From contig CAAGBC010000022.1 of NCBI GenBank assembly GCA_900767955.1, positions 62,001-126,000 on the forward strand: a DNA stretch of 64,000 nucleotides, given 5' to 3'. A model generated the notes under the pieces. The model ran no database searches. It saw nothing but the letters and a program-made list of their open reading frames with translations, and was not told the origin of the DNA. A program made the translations under genes and the position numbers. Each line of letters begins with the position of its first letter. The first letter of the stretch is position 1. Positions 28,339 through 39,200 of this stretch are shown piece by piece. This DNA comes from Spirochaetia bacterium (GTDB lineage Bacteria; Spirochaetota; Spirochaetia; Treponematales; Treponemataceae).

Positions 28339-29241
28339 TTACAAACGAGTTTTTTCTACTTCGTCGTGTGTTGCTTCTAGAATTTCCATTACTTTATCAA
28401 TGATTTTCTGTTTTGGATCAGGTTCATCACTTGGAAGACTTGCTAAAACTTCTTCTCTGAATTTTTTACATTCAATGATTGGACTTGCTGTCAAAAGAAC
28501 TTTATCTTGTTCAACAATATCCATTAACATATCTTCTTGATTTTCTGGATTAATGCGTAAACAGTTTCCGTTGATTGAAACAGGAAGAACTATATCAAAA
28601 AGGCGTAAGTAGCTGTCAATTTCTTTTAGGCCTTTTTTTGTATCTGGTTCACCAGGACGATAGCGAGTTCCACTTGGGAAAACTAAAATTACTTGACCGC
28701 GGCGTTTACATTCGTCCATTGCACGCATTGCAGCAAAATTAATTTTGCGAGCCTTTTTTTCTTCTTCGATTTTTTCTTCTTCTGAAATGTCAGATTCTGT
28801 TGCTTTTGTTAAACTTCTTGTTGGGTAAATTACAACACGAGTAAAGCCTTCTGTCCAAACTTTAACACCAGGGCTTGCTTCGTTTAATTTCATTCCTGCA
28901 ACTGCAACGATTTTTTTTGAAAATTCTTTTGACCAATCTTCACCGTGTTTATCAAGTAAATAAATAATTGCAGGCAAGTCTAAGTTTGTATAATGTTCCA
29001 TAAGGATAAGGCCTTTTTTGCCTTCTTTTGAAACTTTGTCATAAAATTCTTTGAAATATTGGATATTTCCTAATCCAGAACCAGGAAGAAAGTTATCTGA
29101 CAAAATCATGTTCATATATTTTTCTAAGTCGTGATTTGCTTCCTGATAAATATTTGTTTCATCAATTTTATCTGGGGCATGAGATAATGCCATCATTTCA
29201 CTAAAATATTTTCCATAAGATTCTCTTAATGTTTTACCCAT
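28339..29241 (-). CDS. Glycerolipid acyltransferase (PlsC/GPAT-like)
   Basis: 300 residues. It carries the HX4D acyltransferase motif as HYTNLD (about 86) and a FPSGTR phosphate-binding motif (about 187; FPEGTR in canonical PlsC). The wide gap between the motifs and the helical N-terminal region (about 1-70) recall plastid/chlamydial-type glycerol-3-phosphate acyltransferases as much as PlsC. It therefore acylates a glycerol phosphate or lysophosphatidate; which one is not clear. GGAGTAATTT precedes the ATG and it has its own terminator. No membrane segment is obvious. Confidence 0.82.
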   Translation of the reverse strand: MGKTLRESYGKYFSEMMALSHAPDKIDETNIYQEANHDLEKYMNMILSDNFLPGSGLGNIQYFKEFYDKVSKEGKKGLILMEHYTNLDLPAIIYLLDKHGEDWSKEFSKKIVAVAGMKLNEASPGVKVWTEGFTRVVIYPTRSLTKATESDISEEEKIEEEKKARKINFAAMRAMDECKRRGQVILVFPSGTRYRPGEPDTKKGLKEIDSYLRLFDIVLPVSINGNCLRINPENQEDMLMDIVEQDKVLLTASPIIECKKFREEVLASLPSDEPDPKQKIIDKVMEILEATHDEVEKTRL

Positions 29242-29358
29242 AAATTACTCCATTAAATTCTATAAAACTAACTTTTCTATTTTAATACCGTAAATATTAA
29301 CTGTCAATGAATACATCAAAAACCAAATCAATCATAACAAAAAACTTAACTTTATTTG

Positions 29359-29377
29359 CGATTGAATAAGTAAGGGG
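29359..29377 (+). repeat. 19-bp direct repeat, left copy, at a relic antitoxin 3' end
   Basis: CGATTGAATAAGTAAGGGG is identical to 30101-30119, which spans the last codons and stop of the higA-like gene. In the same frame the left copy reads SIITKNLTLFAIE-stop, resembling the antitoxin's C-terminal residues (SIL ... ALSFFTIE-stop). Confidence 0.75.
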
Positions 29378-29406
29378 GAAATATAAATATTTGAAAAAAA
29401 ATATTA

Positions 29407-29433
29407 TTGACACCCTATAAAATAGGGTATAAT
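29407..29433 (+). promoter_or_regulatory. Promoter and operator of the higBA-like operon
   Basis: TTGACA (29407) and TATAAT (29428) flank a perfect inverted repeat, ACCCTAT-AAA-ATAGGGT (29412-29428). The repeat fills the 15-bp spacer and touches both elements. A protein bound there would block RNA polymerase, as expected for autorepression by an antitoxin. Confidence 0.75.
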
Positions 29434-29440
29434 ATTAAGT

Positions 29441-29797
29441 ATGGAGAAATTTAAACGAACTTTTATAGAAGTTCCCTTATTTACAAAACGATGGAAAGAA
29501 ATTGGATTGGATGATTCAGACTTATTAAATTTACAAATAATGCTTCTTAAAAATCCACTTTCTGGTCCAATAATGGAAGGAACTGGAGGAATAAGAAAAG
29601 TACGATTTCCTCTTGAAAACAAAGGCAAAAGCGGAAGTGTTCGAGTTTGTTACACAGATTTTGAAGAATATGAAGTAACATACTTAATAACCGCTTTTAC
29701 AAAAAATGAACAAGACAATCTTACTTCCGAAGAAAAAAATGTTTTGAAAAAATTAGTAAAAGCATTAAAAGAGGAAGCAGCAAAAAACAGGAGATAA
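29441..29797 (+). CDS. higB: Type II toxin, HigB2/RelE-like
   Basis: 118 residues. It resembles the HigB2 branch of the RelE/ParE superfamily, ribosome-dependent mRNA interferases: IMEGTGGIRKVRFPLENKGK (about 44-63), then GSVRVCYTDFEEYEVTYLIT and FTKNEQDNLTSEEKNVLKKL. The toxin-first order and the three-base gap to the antitoxin match higBA loci. The start is seven bases past the -10 element (ATG at 29441), with no clear Shine-Dalgarno, so the mRNA may be leaderless. No frameshift is seen. Confidence 0.88.
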   Translation: MEKFKRTFIEVPLFTKRWKEIGLDDSDLLNLQIMLLKNPLSGPIMEGTGGIRKVRFPLENKGKSGSVRVCYTDFEEYEVTYLITAFTKNEQDNLTSEEKNVLKKLVKALKEEAAKNRR

Positions 29798-29799
29798 TT

Positions 29800-30111
29800 A
29801 TGAATTCATTATTCGAAGATTTAAAAGAAGGACTACAAGAGGCTATTGATTTTGAAAAAGGAATCTGTCCTGCAAAAAAAACGACTTATATAATTACACC
29901 TGTAACAGAATACAATCCTACAGAAATTAGAGCAATTCGCATGGATGCAGGTATGACACAAAATATATTTGCAAATTACATGGGAGTATCAAAAAAAACT
30001 GTGGAAGCATGGGAATCTGGTAGAACACATCCTACAGGTTCTGCATTCAGATTAATGTCTATCCTTTCAAATAACAAAACAAATGCGTTATCTTTTTTTA
30101 CGATTGAATAA
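29800..30111 (+). CDS. higA: Type II antitoxin, HigA2-like (XRE-type HTH)
   Basis: 103 residues. An N-terminal toxin-binding segment (about 1-45, LFEDLKEGLQEAIDFEKG) is followed by a helix-turn-helix domain (RAIRMDAGMTQNIFANYMGV, then SKKTVEAWESGRTHPTG). AGGAG lies in the end of the toxin gene. It should bind the palindrome inside its own promoter and neutralise the upstream toxin. Confidence 0.9.
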   Translation: MNSLFEDLKEGLQEAIDFEKGICPAKKTTYIITPVTEYNPTEIRAIRMDAGMTQNIFANYMGVSKKTVEAWESGRTHPTGSAFRLMSILSNNKTNALSFFTIE

Positions 30112-30119
30112 GTAAGGGG
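30101..30119 (+). repeat. 19-bp direct repeat, right copy
   Basis: Identical to 29359-29377, overlapping the 3' end and stop codon of the antitoxin gene. The two copies bracket the whole toxin-antitoxin module, 742 bp apart. Confidence 0.75.
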
Positions 30120-30130
30120 ATATTTATTAA

Positions 30131-30165
30131 AGCAAAAAAGGTTGCTCACGAAGAGCAACCTTTTT
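30131..30165. terminator. Bidirectional terminator between higA-like gene and giant gene B
   Basis: GGTTGCTC/GAGCAACC (30140-30160) has AAAAAA on its left and TTTTT on its right, so it can end transcription of both convergent genes. Confidence 0.9.
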
Positions 30166-30204
30166 GTTATTACTTATTAAAATTATTTCTTTTGTTTTTA
30201 ACGC

Positions 30205-33200
30205 TTATTTCTTTTGAGCCATTTCGATAGCACCTGTATCGATACCGTAACCAAGAATTGGGTTTGCGGTATTATTACCATGAAGTATAGTTGCATTACA
30301 TACATTTAATGTACTATTTGTTATTACTGCTCCAGGAGATGTATCACCTGTCTTCCAATTTTCATTAGATGTAAATGCTTGTGCATAACCATCTTTATTA
30401 CGATAAACACCAACATTGATTTGATCATCTTTTGGAATATTTGAAGTTGGTACAATACTTATTTCCCATGCTCCTGTATAATAATCTCTATCATCAGAAC
30501 CAGCTGGTACTATTGAAGATTTAAAATCTGTTCTATATGCAACTTTACTTGCTAATGGTGTTCCCAAATATGCATTCATTTGATATCCAATATATGGTAC
30601 CCAATTACCATTTGAATCTTTTGCTACATCAATTGTACATTTTGCACCTACTGCACCGTATGCATCTACAACAACAATTTGAGGATCTTCTGTTGAATCA
30701 TAACTTGGTAAATATGCATATTTTAAATCACTACCATGAATATTATCATAATATGCAAAATGAACTCCACCATTACCATCGATTACTGTTTTTACGTTTA
30801 TACCACCATTTTCATCAATGACTCTAGTTGTCCAAACTTTAGATGTAGTAGGATTTGTGTTGTATGCCATACATAATTTCATATTCACAGCATCATACCA
30901 TGTAACAACAGCAACTGGACTTGCTGTATCCTTATTAGCAATTGCTAATGAAACATATTGTCCAGCACCATATGTTGTTTTATTAGCATATGTTGATCTA
31001 GCACCAGTAACTCCACTTGCTGCAATAATTTGAATTGGAATTCCACCATTTTTATCTTTACTATATTTAATGTATGAATCATTCAAATTTGAAGGTCTAA
31101 CATCAGTATTGTCACCTTGTGTATAACCAGTGTAGTTTGAAGAAACAATATCATCTAATCCATATGCATATGTTTTTCTAGAATTAAAATTATTGGAATT
31201 GGTATTTGATGAATATTGCTTTCCATCTATTGTATCTGTTCCAGAACCTACAGTACCCCATCTAAAACGAACTTGTTTCACTGGTTGATCATAATATGCC
31301 ATAAACACATAAACAGGATTAGTATCTGAAAGAGTTCCAGAAAGAGATGTATCCATAGAAATAGATTGAATACGATTTATATCTGTTATGTAGCCAGATG
31401 TATCACCAGAAAGTGGTACCGATGAAGAATCAAGTCGGCTTGCATTTGCACTATTACCATAGTTCATATTCTGATTATAACTATGAGAATTAGTTCCAAT
31501 TTTTCGAGGAGTTTCTTTACTAAAGAATTGGAAGAAAGCTGACTCTGCATCTTTTGAAGTATCAGTACACATAGCAGCACCATATGAATATCCATTTTTA
31601 TCAAATGTAAATGAGTTATGACTAAATCCTCCATAATTCATTCCAAATGGTATTTGAGAATAAGAACTTCCTGATACTGTTGTGTTTTCAGCAGCCCATG
31701 ATGTTGAACTTGATGCGTTTGAATTATATCCAGGCATATTAAAATACAAAATTGAGTTTGCAAAACTAAATCCTGGCACACCTGTTTTTGGGTTAATCTT
31801 CATAGTTACATACTCTGCACCACCACTAACAGGTTCTGCTGCATTTTTGAATTGCCAAACATCAATATACACATCATCTGTTAATGTATTATTGTTTGTT
31901 CCATTTGGTTGCATATTATATTCAGTTTCATTATTATTCTTGTTATTTAGGAACTCAATTCCACTTACACTAACAGATAATGCACCAGATTTTGCTGATG
32001 AACCAACATTTGTAGAAGTACTCTTAGTTAAAGAAGTACCATTTAAAGTTACTGTTGGTGTTGTTCCTAAATTATAACCTTTTAGTACAATATCAGCATT
32101 TTCTTTTACAACATATTTACCTTTTGCTGTTCTTGCAAAAGTAGAAGGAGCATCTCTATTAAAATCTGATAAACTTGTTGTAACTTCTGTTACATAAGGA
32201 ACAACATCCATTCTGTAGTAGTTTGTAGTTCCTGTATTATAAGTGTCACCGTTAATTTCTTGTGTTATACCATTAGTTTTTGTACTTGAAGCACCAGAAA
32301 CATTACTTTTCCAGTCTATAGCACCAACTGTAATACCTTTATCTGATACTACAGGAGAACTTGGATTAAGTATTTCTGTATTAATAACCATTTCATATTT
32401 TACATAATGACCGTTTTGGCTAAGTTCTATATCCTCAGCAGCGAATGATATTACACCTGTTGGTAATGAACCTGCTGCAGTCCATTTTCCTCCAGCATAA
32501 GTACCAACTACATTACCATCGGCTGTTCCATTAAATGTAATATTCTTTAAACGAACATTATCATAAACGATTCCTTCAAGTTTGATTTTTCCAGAAACTT
32601 TTGGATCTCTATCATTAACTCCAGAAACATTAGCAGCCTTAAATGTATCATTTGGTAAATCTTTTTCTAGTTCAATGTGTCCTTTGATTGAAGTGTTTAT
32701 AATATTTCCTTTATCATCTCTCTCACCAATATAAACACTGTTATCTGTAGAACTATTCCAATAGAATGGAGTAATTTTTGGTTCTGGAACAACTCCATCT
32801 TTAGTTAAATTTGTTACAGGAATCTTTAACAATGCCCACTGGCTATTTGTTCCCTGTGTTGTTTCTTCTGTTTTATCCCAGAATGTAAGAGAAATATTTC
32901 CAGAAGTTATAGAATCAAGTAGGATTCCACCAAAGTTAGTAATTTCATCTGTAATTGAATATTTTCCAACATTGTTTGTATATGTTTCAATATTTGTATT
33001 CATCGCTGTAACAGCGCCAGTTTTCTTTGTTGCTGCTGCTAGATTTGCTGGATATTCAAGAATGTATCCAAGTTCTGTGTTTCCACCAACAAATTCTGGA
33101 ATGATACAAAGACCGTCAATTACTTTGAATGCATTTGAATTAAGAGTTACTTCTGACTGAGCTTTGCCGCTATTTGGGTTTAATGCTGAATAATAACTGA

Positions 33201-36200
33201 ATTCTCCAAAGGCTTTTCCATCTTTTGTATCTTTTTCATCATCACCAGTTGTAACAGGGGCTGAGTTTGCGTTCCAGTCATAAAAATTGTTGTCATTTAA
33301 GTCTGTAGCCAAAAGAACTTTTGCAATACGAGGACGATTATTTTCTACACGAGTAGCAATACTTCCCTGTGAAATATTTCCTGCGTTATCAATTGCAACT
33401 ACATGAATTGTAATTGGGCCATCAGGAATATTTGTAGAATCAACACTTGCAGTCCAGTTATAACTTGAACCAATCAACTGAATTGTTTCTACCATTCCAT
33501 CGCCATCATCGTTCATTACAGAATTATCATCACTTAATGATTCAATAATCTGATGGTCAACTACTTGTGCAAGAACAATTTCGGCAGTAGTAAATGATGT
33601 AGAAGCTGTTGGACTGAATTTAACTGTTGTTCCATTTACTTCTGTAATTTGACTATATCCACCAGCAATTTTAATCAATCCACCTTTGCGTACATTATCG
33701 TTTGCAGATGAAATTGTAATTGCGTCATCACTGTATCGTGAATTATCTACATACATTACAGCAAGTCCATCATCATTTATGTATGTTGCACCATTTGTTG
33801 AAGATTTAGAACTAATTACTGTTTTATTATTTGTTTCAGTCATTGGGTTGTAAATTCTTCTTTCTGAAGAACCGTTGCGTTCAAAATAGAATGCTAAATG
33901 AGCAAGTCCACTTCCGCCTTCTGAAACAACATCACCAAATGTAAAGAAATTATTATTGTTTACAACAGTTCCGTTTGCGTCACCTGTGCCAATAACTTTT
34001 CCAACGCTCTTTAATCTTAATTTATCACCAACATTTAATGATTCAGAGTTATTTGTTGTATACAAACTTGGTGCTGAACTATCAATGTTAATAGTAATAT
34101 TTGAAGTTGTTTCTGCGTGATTTGCATCAATTGCTTTTATTGCATAAGAAATTACACCACTCTGGTTTGTCTCCAAAGGAATTAGCAATTTGTAATCGCC
34201 TTTATTTGGATGTTCATCTTGCACATTAAGATTTATTGTATTTGTTGTTGTAGATTCAATTTTTGTAAATGAAACTGTGGCAATAGACTCATTATCGTGA
34301 ATATCACCCACTAAGAACCATTTTCCGTTTGTAGCTACAGAAACATCACTAATGTACATTCCTGCAATATATTCCCGTTCAGTAACAGGAACAGAATCTG
34401 CTGTAGGATTTGCTACATTTTTACCATACTGAACAACTTTTAAGTTTTTAATTGTAGGAGTTTGACTATCAATTGTTACTGTAATTGGGTCAGAATATCC
34501 ACGAGTTAAACCTTCATCATCAATTGCACGAACTCTAATTCTTAAGTATGTTTTTGAATTAACTGTAGGAATAAGAGCTGAATTAATAGACAATTTCCAA
34601 CTGTTTGTTCCGCTTGCAAGAATGTACCAATCATTTTTACCATTTCCTGAGCTAGGGAATAAACTTCCTGCTTCCAAATCTTGACTTGTCCAAGTAGACA
34701 TCTTATTAATATCGTTTTCATCAAAATTGCCGTCGTTATTTGCGTCAATTTGAATACATACTTTGCTTACACTAACATTGTCACTTGCACCACCATAGAT
34801 TGTTACTAATCCACTTGTTGTAGCGCCATTTTCTGGAGAATTAATCCATGCCTTTGGCTTTCCGCCATCAGAATCAACAAGAACATACTGGTCTTTTATG
34901 ATTGCTTCGTTTCCGCAAGAATCTGTTGCTTTAAAGTACATAGGAACTTTGTAAATATTTTCTGTTCCATGTTTAGAAATGTTGTAAACATCTTCCCCAC
35001 CGGCGTCTTTTGCGTTTGCGTAATAAACTAAACTGTCTGATGAATCAGGAGCACCTGAAGCAAATTTAATTTCCCAAGAAGCTGCTGTTCCAACATCTTT
35101 CCATTCGTGTTCATCATTTTGTGTTGATTTTTTTGGAATTGCCCACTGCAGTTTTTTAATTGATGAATAATTATCCTGAATAATACCTTTTACAGAAATT
35201 GCTGAAGAAACTGCATCTGAAAGTGCTGTTGTTGGAGAAATAACTTTTACAACAGGAGCTGTTTTATCAACAATTACATTTGTCATATTTTTATTTTCAA
35301 GCCCAGAAGAATCTTTTGCTGTCACCGCAATTTGAACAGTTCCTTCTGCTAATGAAGAAGCTTTTATTGGAGTAAATGTATATTCGTATGTTGTTCCTTC
35401 TGTTGTTGTAGATTTTACTGTTGGTGTAGCACCTGTAACAGTAATTGAAACTGGATTTGCATTCATTCCAACAGATTCTTTTACAATTGCTTTAATCCAA
35501 ATGTATTGTTCTCCACCAAAGATATTGTCTTTGTCGTCCCAATTTTCTACTGCATCTGCTGTTCCGTGAGCTGCTTTAATTTCAATTGCAGGAGGAGTAA
35601 TATCGTATGTAAACGCAATTCCTGTTGTGTTATCAGTTTTGCTTGATACGCTGTCTGACAAATACATTCTGTTTAATTGTGAAGAATCTTTTGTACAGAA
35701 TTTTCCATTTTTGGAATCAATTACATAGAAATACCAGGATTGTGCGCCTTCTGTTTCATCGTTTGATAATTCAGCAGTCCAAATTCCTGTTCCTTTTTCT
35801 ACTTTAATTTCTTTCCATGCGTTGCTTCCGTTTGGAACTAAACCATTTGTATATTTTGATGTTGCAATTCTATAAAGTTTAAATACATCTCCGTCATCAT
35901 CAGAAATTACACCCATTACTTTGTTGGAACTAATTGCACTTGCAGAAATATTAATGTTTGTAAGTTTAATTTCTGGGCGGTCTGCATTTTGATTTATTGT
36001 TAATTTGTAATCAGCAGATGTTCCTAAGTTTGTAGCTTTATCTGTAAACTTAACTCTAAAATTAACAACTTGTGCTGCTGTAGTATTGTGAATCTTTGTT
36101 GTATCAACATCTGTGATTGTCCAAGATTGACCGTCTAATGTAGCAGTTGTTCCTGTAATTGCTGTCCAAGTTGTTCCGTTTGTTGAATATTCCAAAACAG

Positions 36201-39200
36201 GTTTTGCAGATGTTGCAATATTAGAATCTTGTACTGTTCCCACAAATGTAACTGCTTTATTCACTACAGAATTACTTACAGGAGAAGTAATTTTTACTGT
36301 TGGATTTGTGCTATCTACAATAAATGCAGAAGTTGCTTCTATAACATCTGTTTTGTTGCCTGCAACATCTTCTGCTTGTAAGTAAATTTTGTATTCACCG
36401 TCAGCAAATGAAGATAAAGCAAAATTATATACTTTGCTTGCAATATCTTTTGCATTTTCACCGTCAATCTGAACTGCACCACTTAAATTGTTTTTAGTTC
36501 CAATTTTGATTGATTTAATTCCACCTGTTGCATCTTTTGATGAATAAGTAATTGCAAGTGATTTGCTCTTATTCAAAACTTGATTTGCAACAATAGAAAC
36601 TGTTGTATCTGTTGGAGAAATTGTATCAATGTTGTATGCAAATGTAGTTGAATTTGTATATCCTACTTTATCAAAAACTGTAACTGATACAGAATTATTG
36701 CCTTCGTTTGGAAGATCCAATGTTGTTTTGTAAATTCTGTAAGTACCGTTTTCTACTACATTTCCGTTTACATCACAAATTTTGTCAGCAACTAATTCAT
36801 ATTCATTTGAACCGATTTTGCATTTTACTGTATCGATTCCACTATTAAATGTACCAGAATTATCGCCCACTACTACTGAAATTGTTTGTGTTCTTGTGTT
36901 TTTCCAGCCGTCAATATTAGAAATTGATTTAATTGTAGGAACTTTATCATCAATACTGATATGTAAATCACTTTGAGCTTTATTTCCGTAAATATCTGTA
37001 GCTACATAAGCAAAATGTTTTTCACTTGCATTTTGGAATACAGTTGTTGCATATTCTTCTGTCCATTTACAAATTGAATTTTCTTCTGCAACTGTAATCT
37101 GTGTTTTTCCTGCGTCTGCTTGTGCATCATAAGGATATTTTGCTACTTCTACAGCGTTTTCTGGAATATTCCATATTTTTTCAGCATCATCATAAACTAA
37201 TTCATATTTTTTAATTGAAGCAAGATGTTCCAAACTTACGCTTGCTGTTCCAGAAACTGTTTTTGCTTTATCTGCACGAACTTCAATGTTTCCACCGTCA
37301 TTTATGTGCATTGTCAAACCACTTTCATTTACAGAAACATAATATTCTTGTGAAGAAGAACGATTTGCTTTTGTTGCATCTGTATATTTAACATCTTTTA
37401 CAGCAATTGTTACTTTATAATCACCAAAAGTTTCTGGCAATTTTAATGTAACTGGATAAGAAGTTACACCTTTTGCTTCTTTTGTTTCAAAAGAAATTTT
37501 TGTTGTTTCATCAGATTCATAAAGTCCAACTTCAACAGTATTAACACCGTCATCATCTGTAATATTGAATGAAATTGAATTGTTCTGTTTTACACCAAAT
37601 AAGTTTGTTCCGTTTTGGATATTTGACCATTTTCCTTCTAATTCAGTAGAATTTAAGGCATTTGAAGATGCAATCTGAGGAATATCTGTTGCTTGGTCAA
37701 TTTTGTACTGTGTATTTACTAATGTTGATTCATTTGCAGCTTTATCTGTTGCAACTACTGTAATTGTGAGTGCAGATTTATCAGCAAATTTTGTTGTATC
37801 TACTTCTTTTGTAAAATATGTTGTAGTAAATACAGCTTCTTCTGATTTTGTTCCATCAGAAACAATTACTTTTGCGGAATTAAAATTAGCTTCTGTAATA
37901 TTTCCAGAAATTGTTATTGTTCCGTTTACAATATTTATTGTTTCAGATGGCAATTCTTCTGTTGCTGCAACTGGTAAAACTGAATTAATTGCGATTTCTG
38001 GTTTTTTAGTATCAATTTTAATACTTTGGCTTGCAGAACCTTTTAAGCCAGTAACATCAATACCAGAAATAAGAATGTCGTATTTGTACATACAACCTTC
38101 AACTGGTAAACAAGTTGTATAACCTTCGCTTACTTCTTCAGTTCCTTTTGAAAGGTCAATTTCATAATTTTCTTCCTGACTATCAAAAGTTCCATCTTTA
38201 GAAGCTGCAACGCCTGTAATAGTTCCTACTTCTTTTGAATTGTTTCCTTCATCAAGAACTGTGATTTTGTATTCTACTCTATCAATATTTGATTCGCTTG
38301 ATTCAACTTTTCCTTTGATTAAAGAAAGTTGCTGTGACAAACTCTGATCTACTGGGCTATCAATAGTAACTGTTGGAGGGAATCCAGCTGATTTTCCAAC
38401 GAATCCGTAATAACCATTGCTAAGGAATTCAAGGCCATCAATGTCTTGTCCTGTTGCTGCAAAAATATAACTTCTGCCTGTTGTAATTACAGAAGGCAAT
38501 TCTATTGAAGTTGAATAATCATCTACAGTTTGTCCGTTGTAATCTTTTCCATCAAAAATAACTCTTGCGCCACTAGCAGCATCTATTAATTCTTCGGAAG
38601 CATTTTGTCCTAGTTGCTGTTTTGCATCTGCAATTGCTTTGTCATAATATGCTGTTGGATTTTCGTAAATTGAATTTAACAATTCTTCTGTTACGGAATT
38701 AAATGGACCAAACAAATAAACTTTTATTGTTTTTGGATTAAAGTAAGTTCCATCAAGACCAGCCAACGCACGGAATGTAACTTTTCCATTTTTTGAAGCA
38801 GCATTTACACTTGCATTAGTTCCTGTAAATGAAAATCCTGTAACATCGTAAGTTGGGTTTGCATTTTTGTTTAATTTAAATGCTAACGCTGTAGCTTTTG
38901 TATCAGTTAAATATTTTGATAAAAGTTCTTTAATTTCAGCAAGTTGTGCATCTGAAATATCAATTGAATTCTGATTTTGTTCTACTTTGTTTTCAGGAGT
39001 TTTTGATTGTTCAATTTGGTTTTCTGAAGAAGCTACTTTTGAAGAATCGTAAGTTCCGTTTAGGATTTTTTTAAAGTCAGAAGCTGTAAGTTTATACTTA
39101 CTGTTTTTTCCCATTAATTCATCATAGATGTCATCATTTAGATATAATCCTTCTGTTGTATTTCCGCCTTCGCTTTTTGTTAAATCATCAGGATTTTTAT

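Noticed and set aside
37703..38122. Long open frames antisense to the giant lipoprotein genes (also 31682-32077 and 23539-23808)
   Set aside because: Compositional shadows of Thr/Ser/Val-rich repeats; no ribosome sites and no domains.
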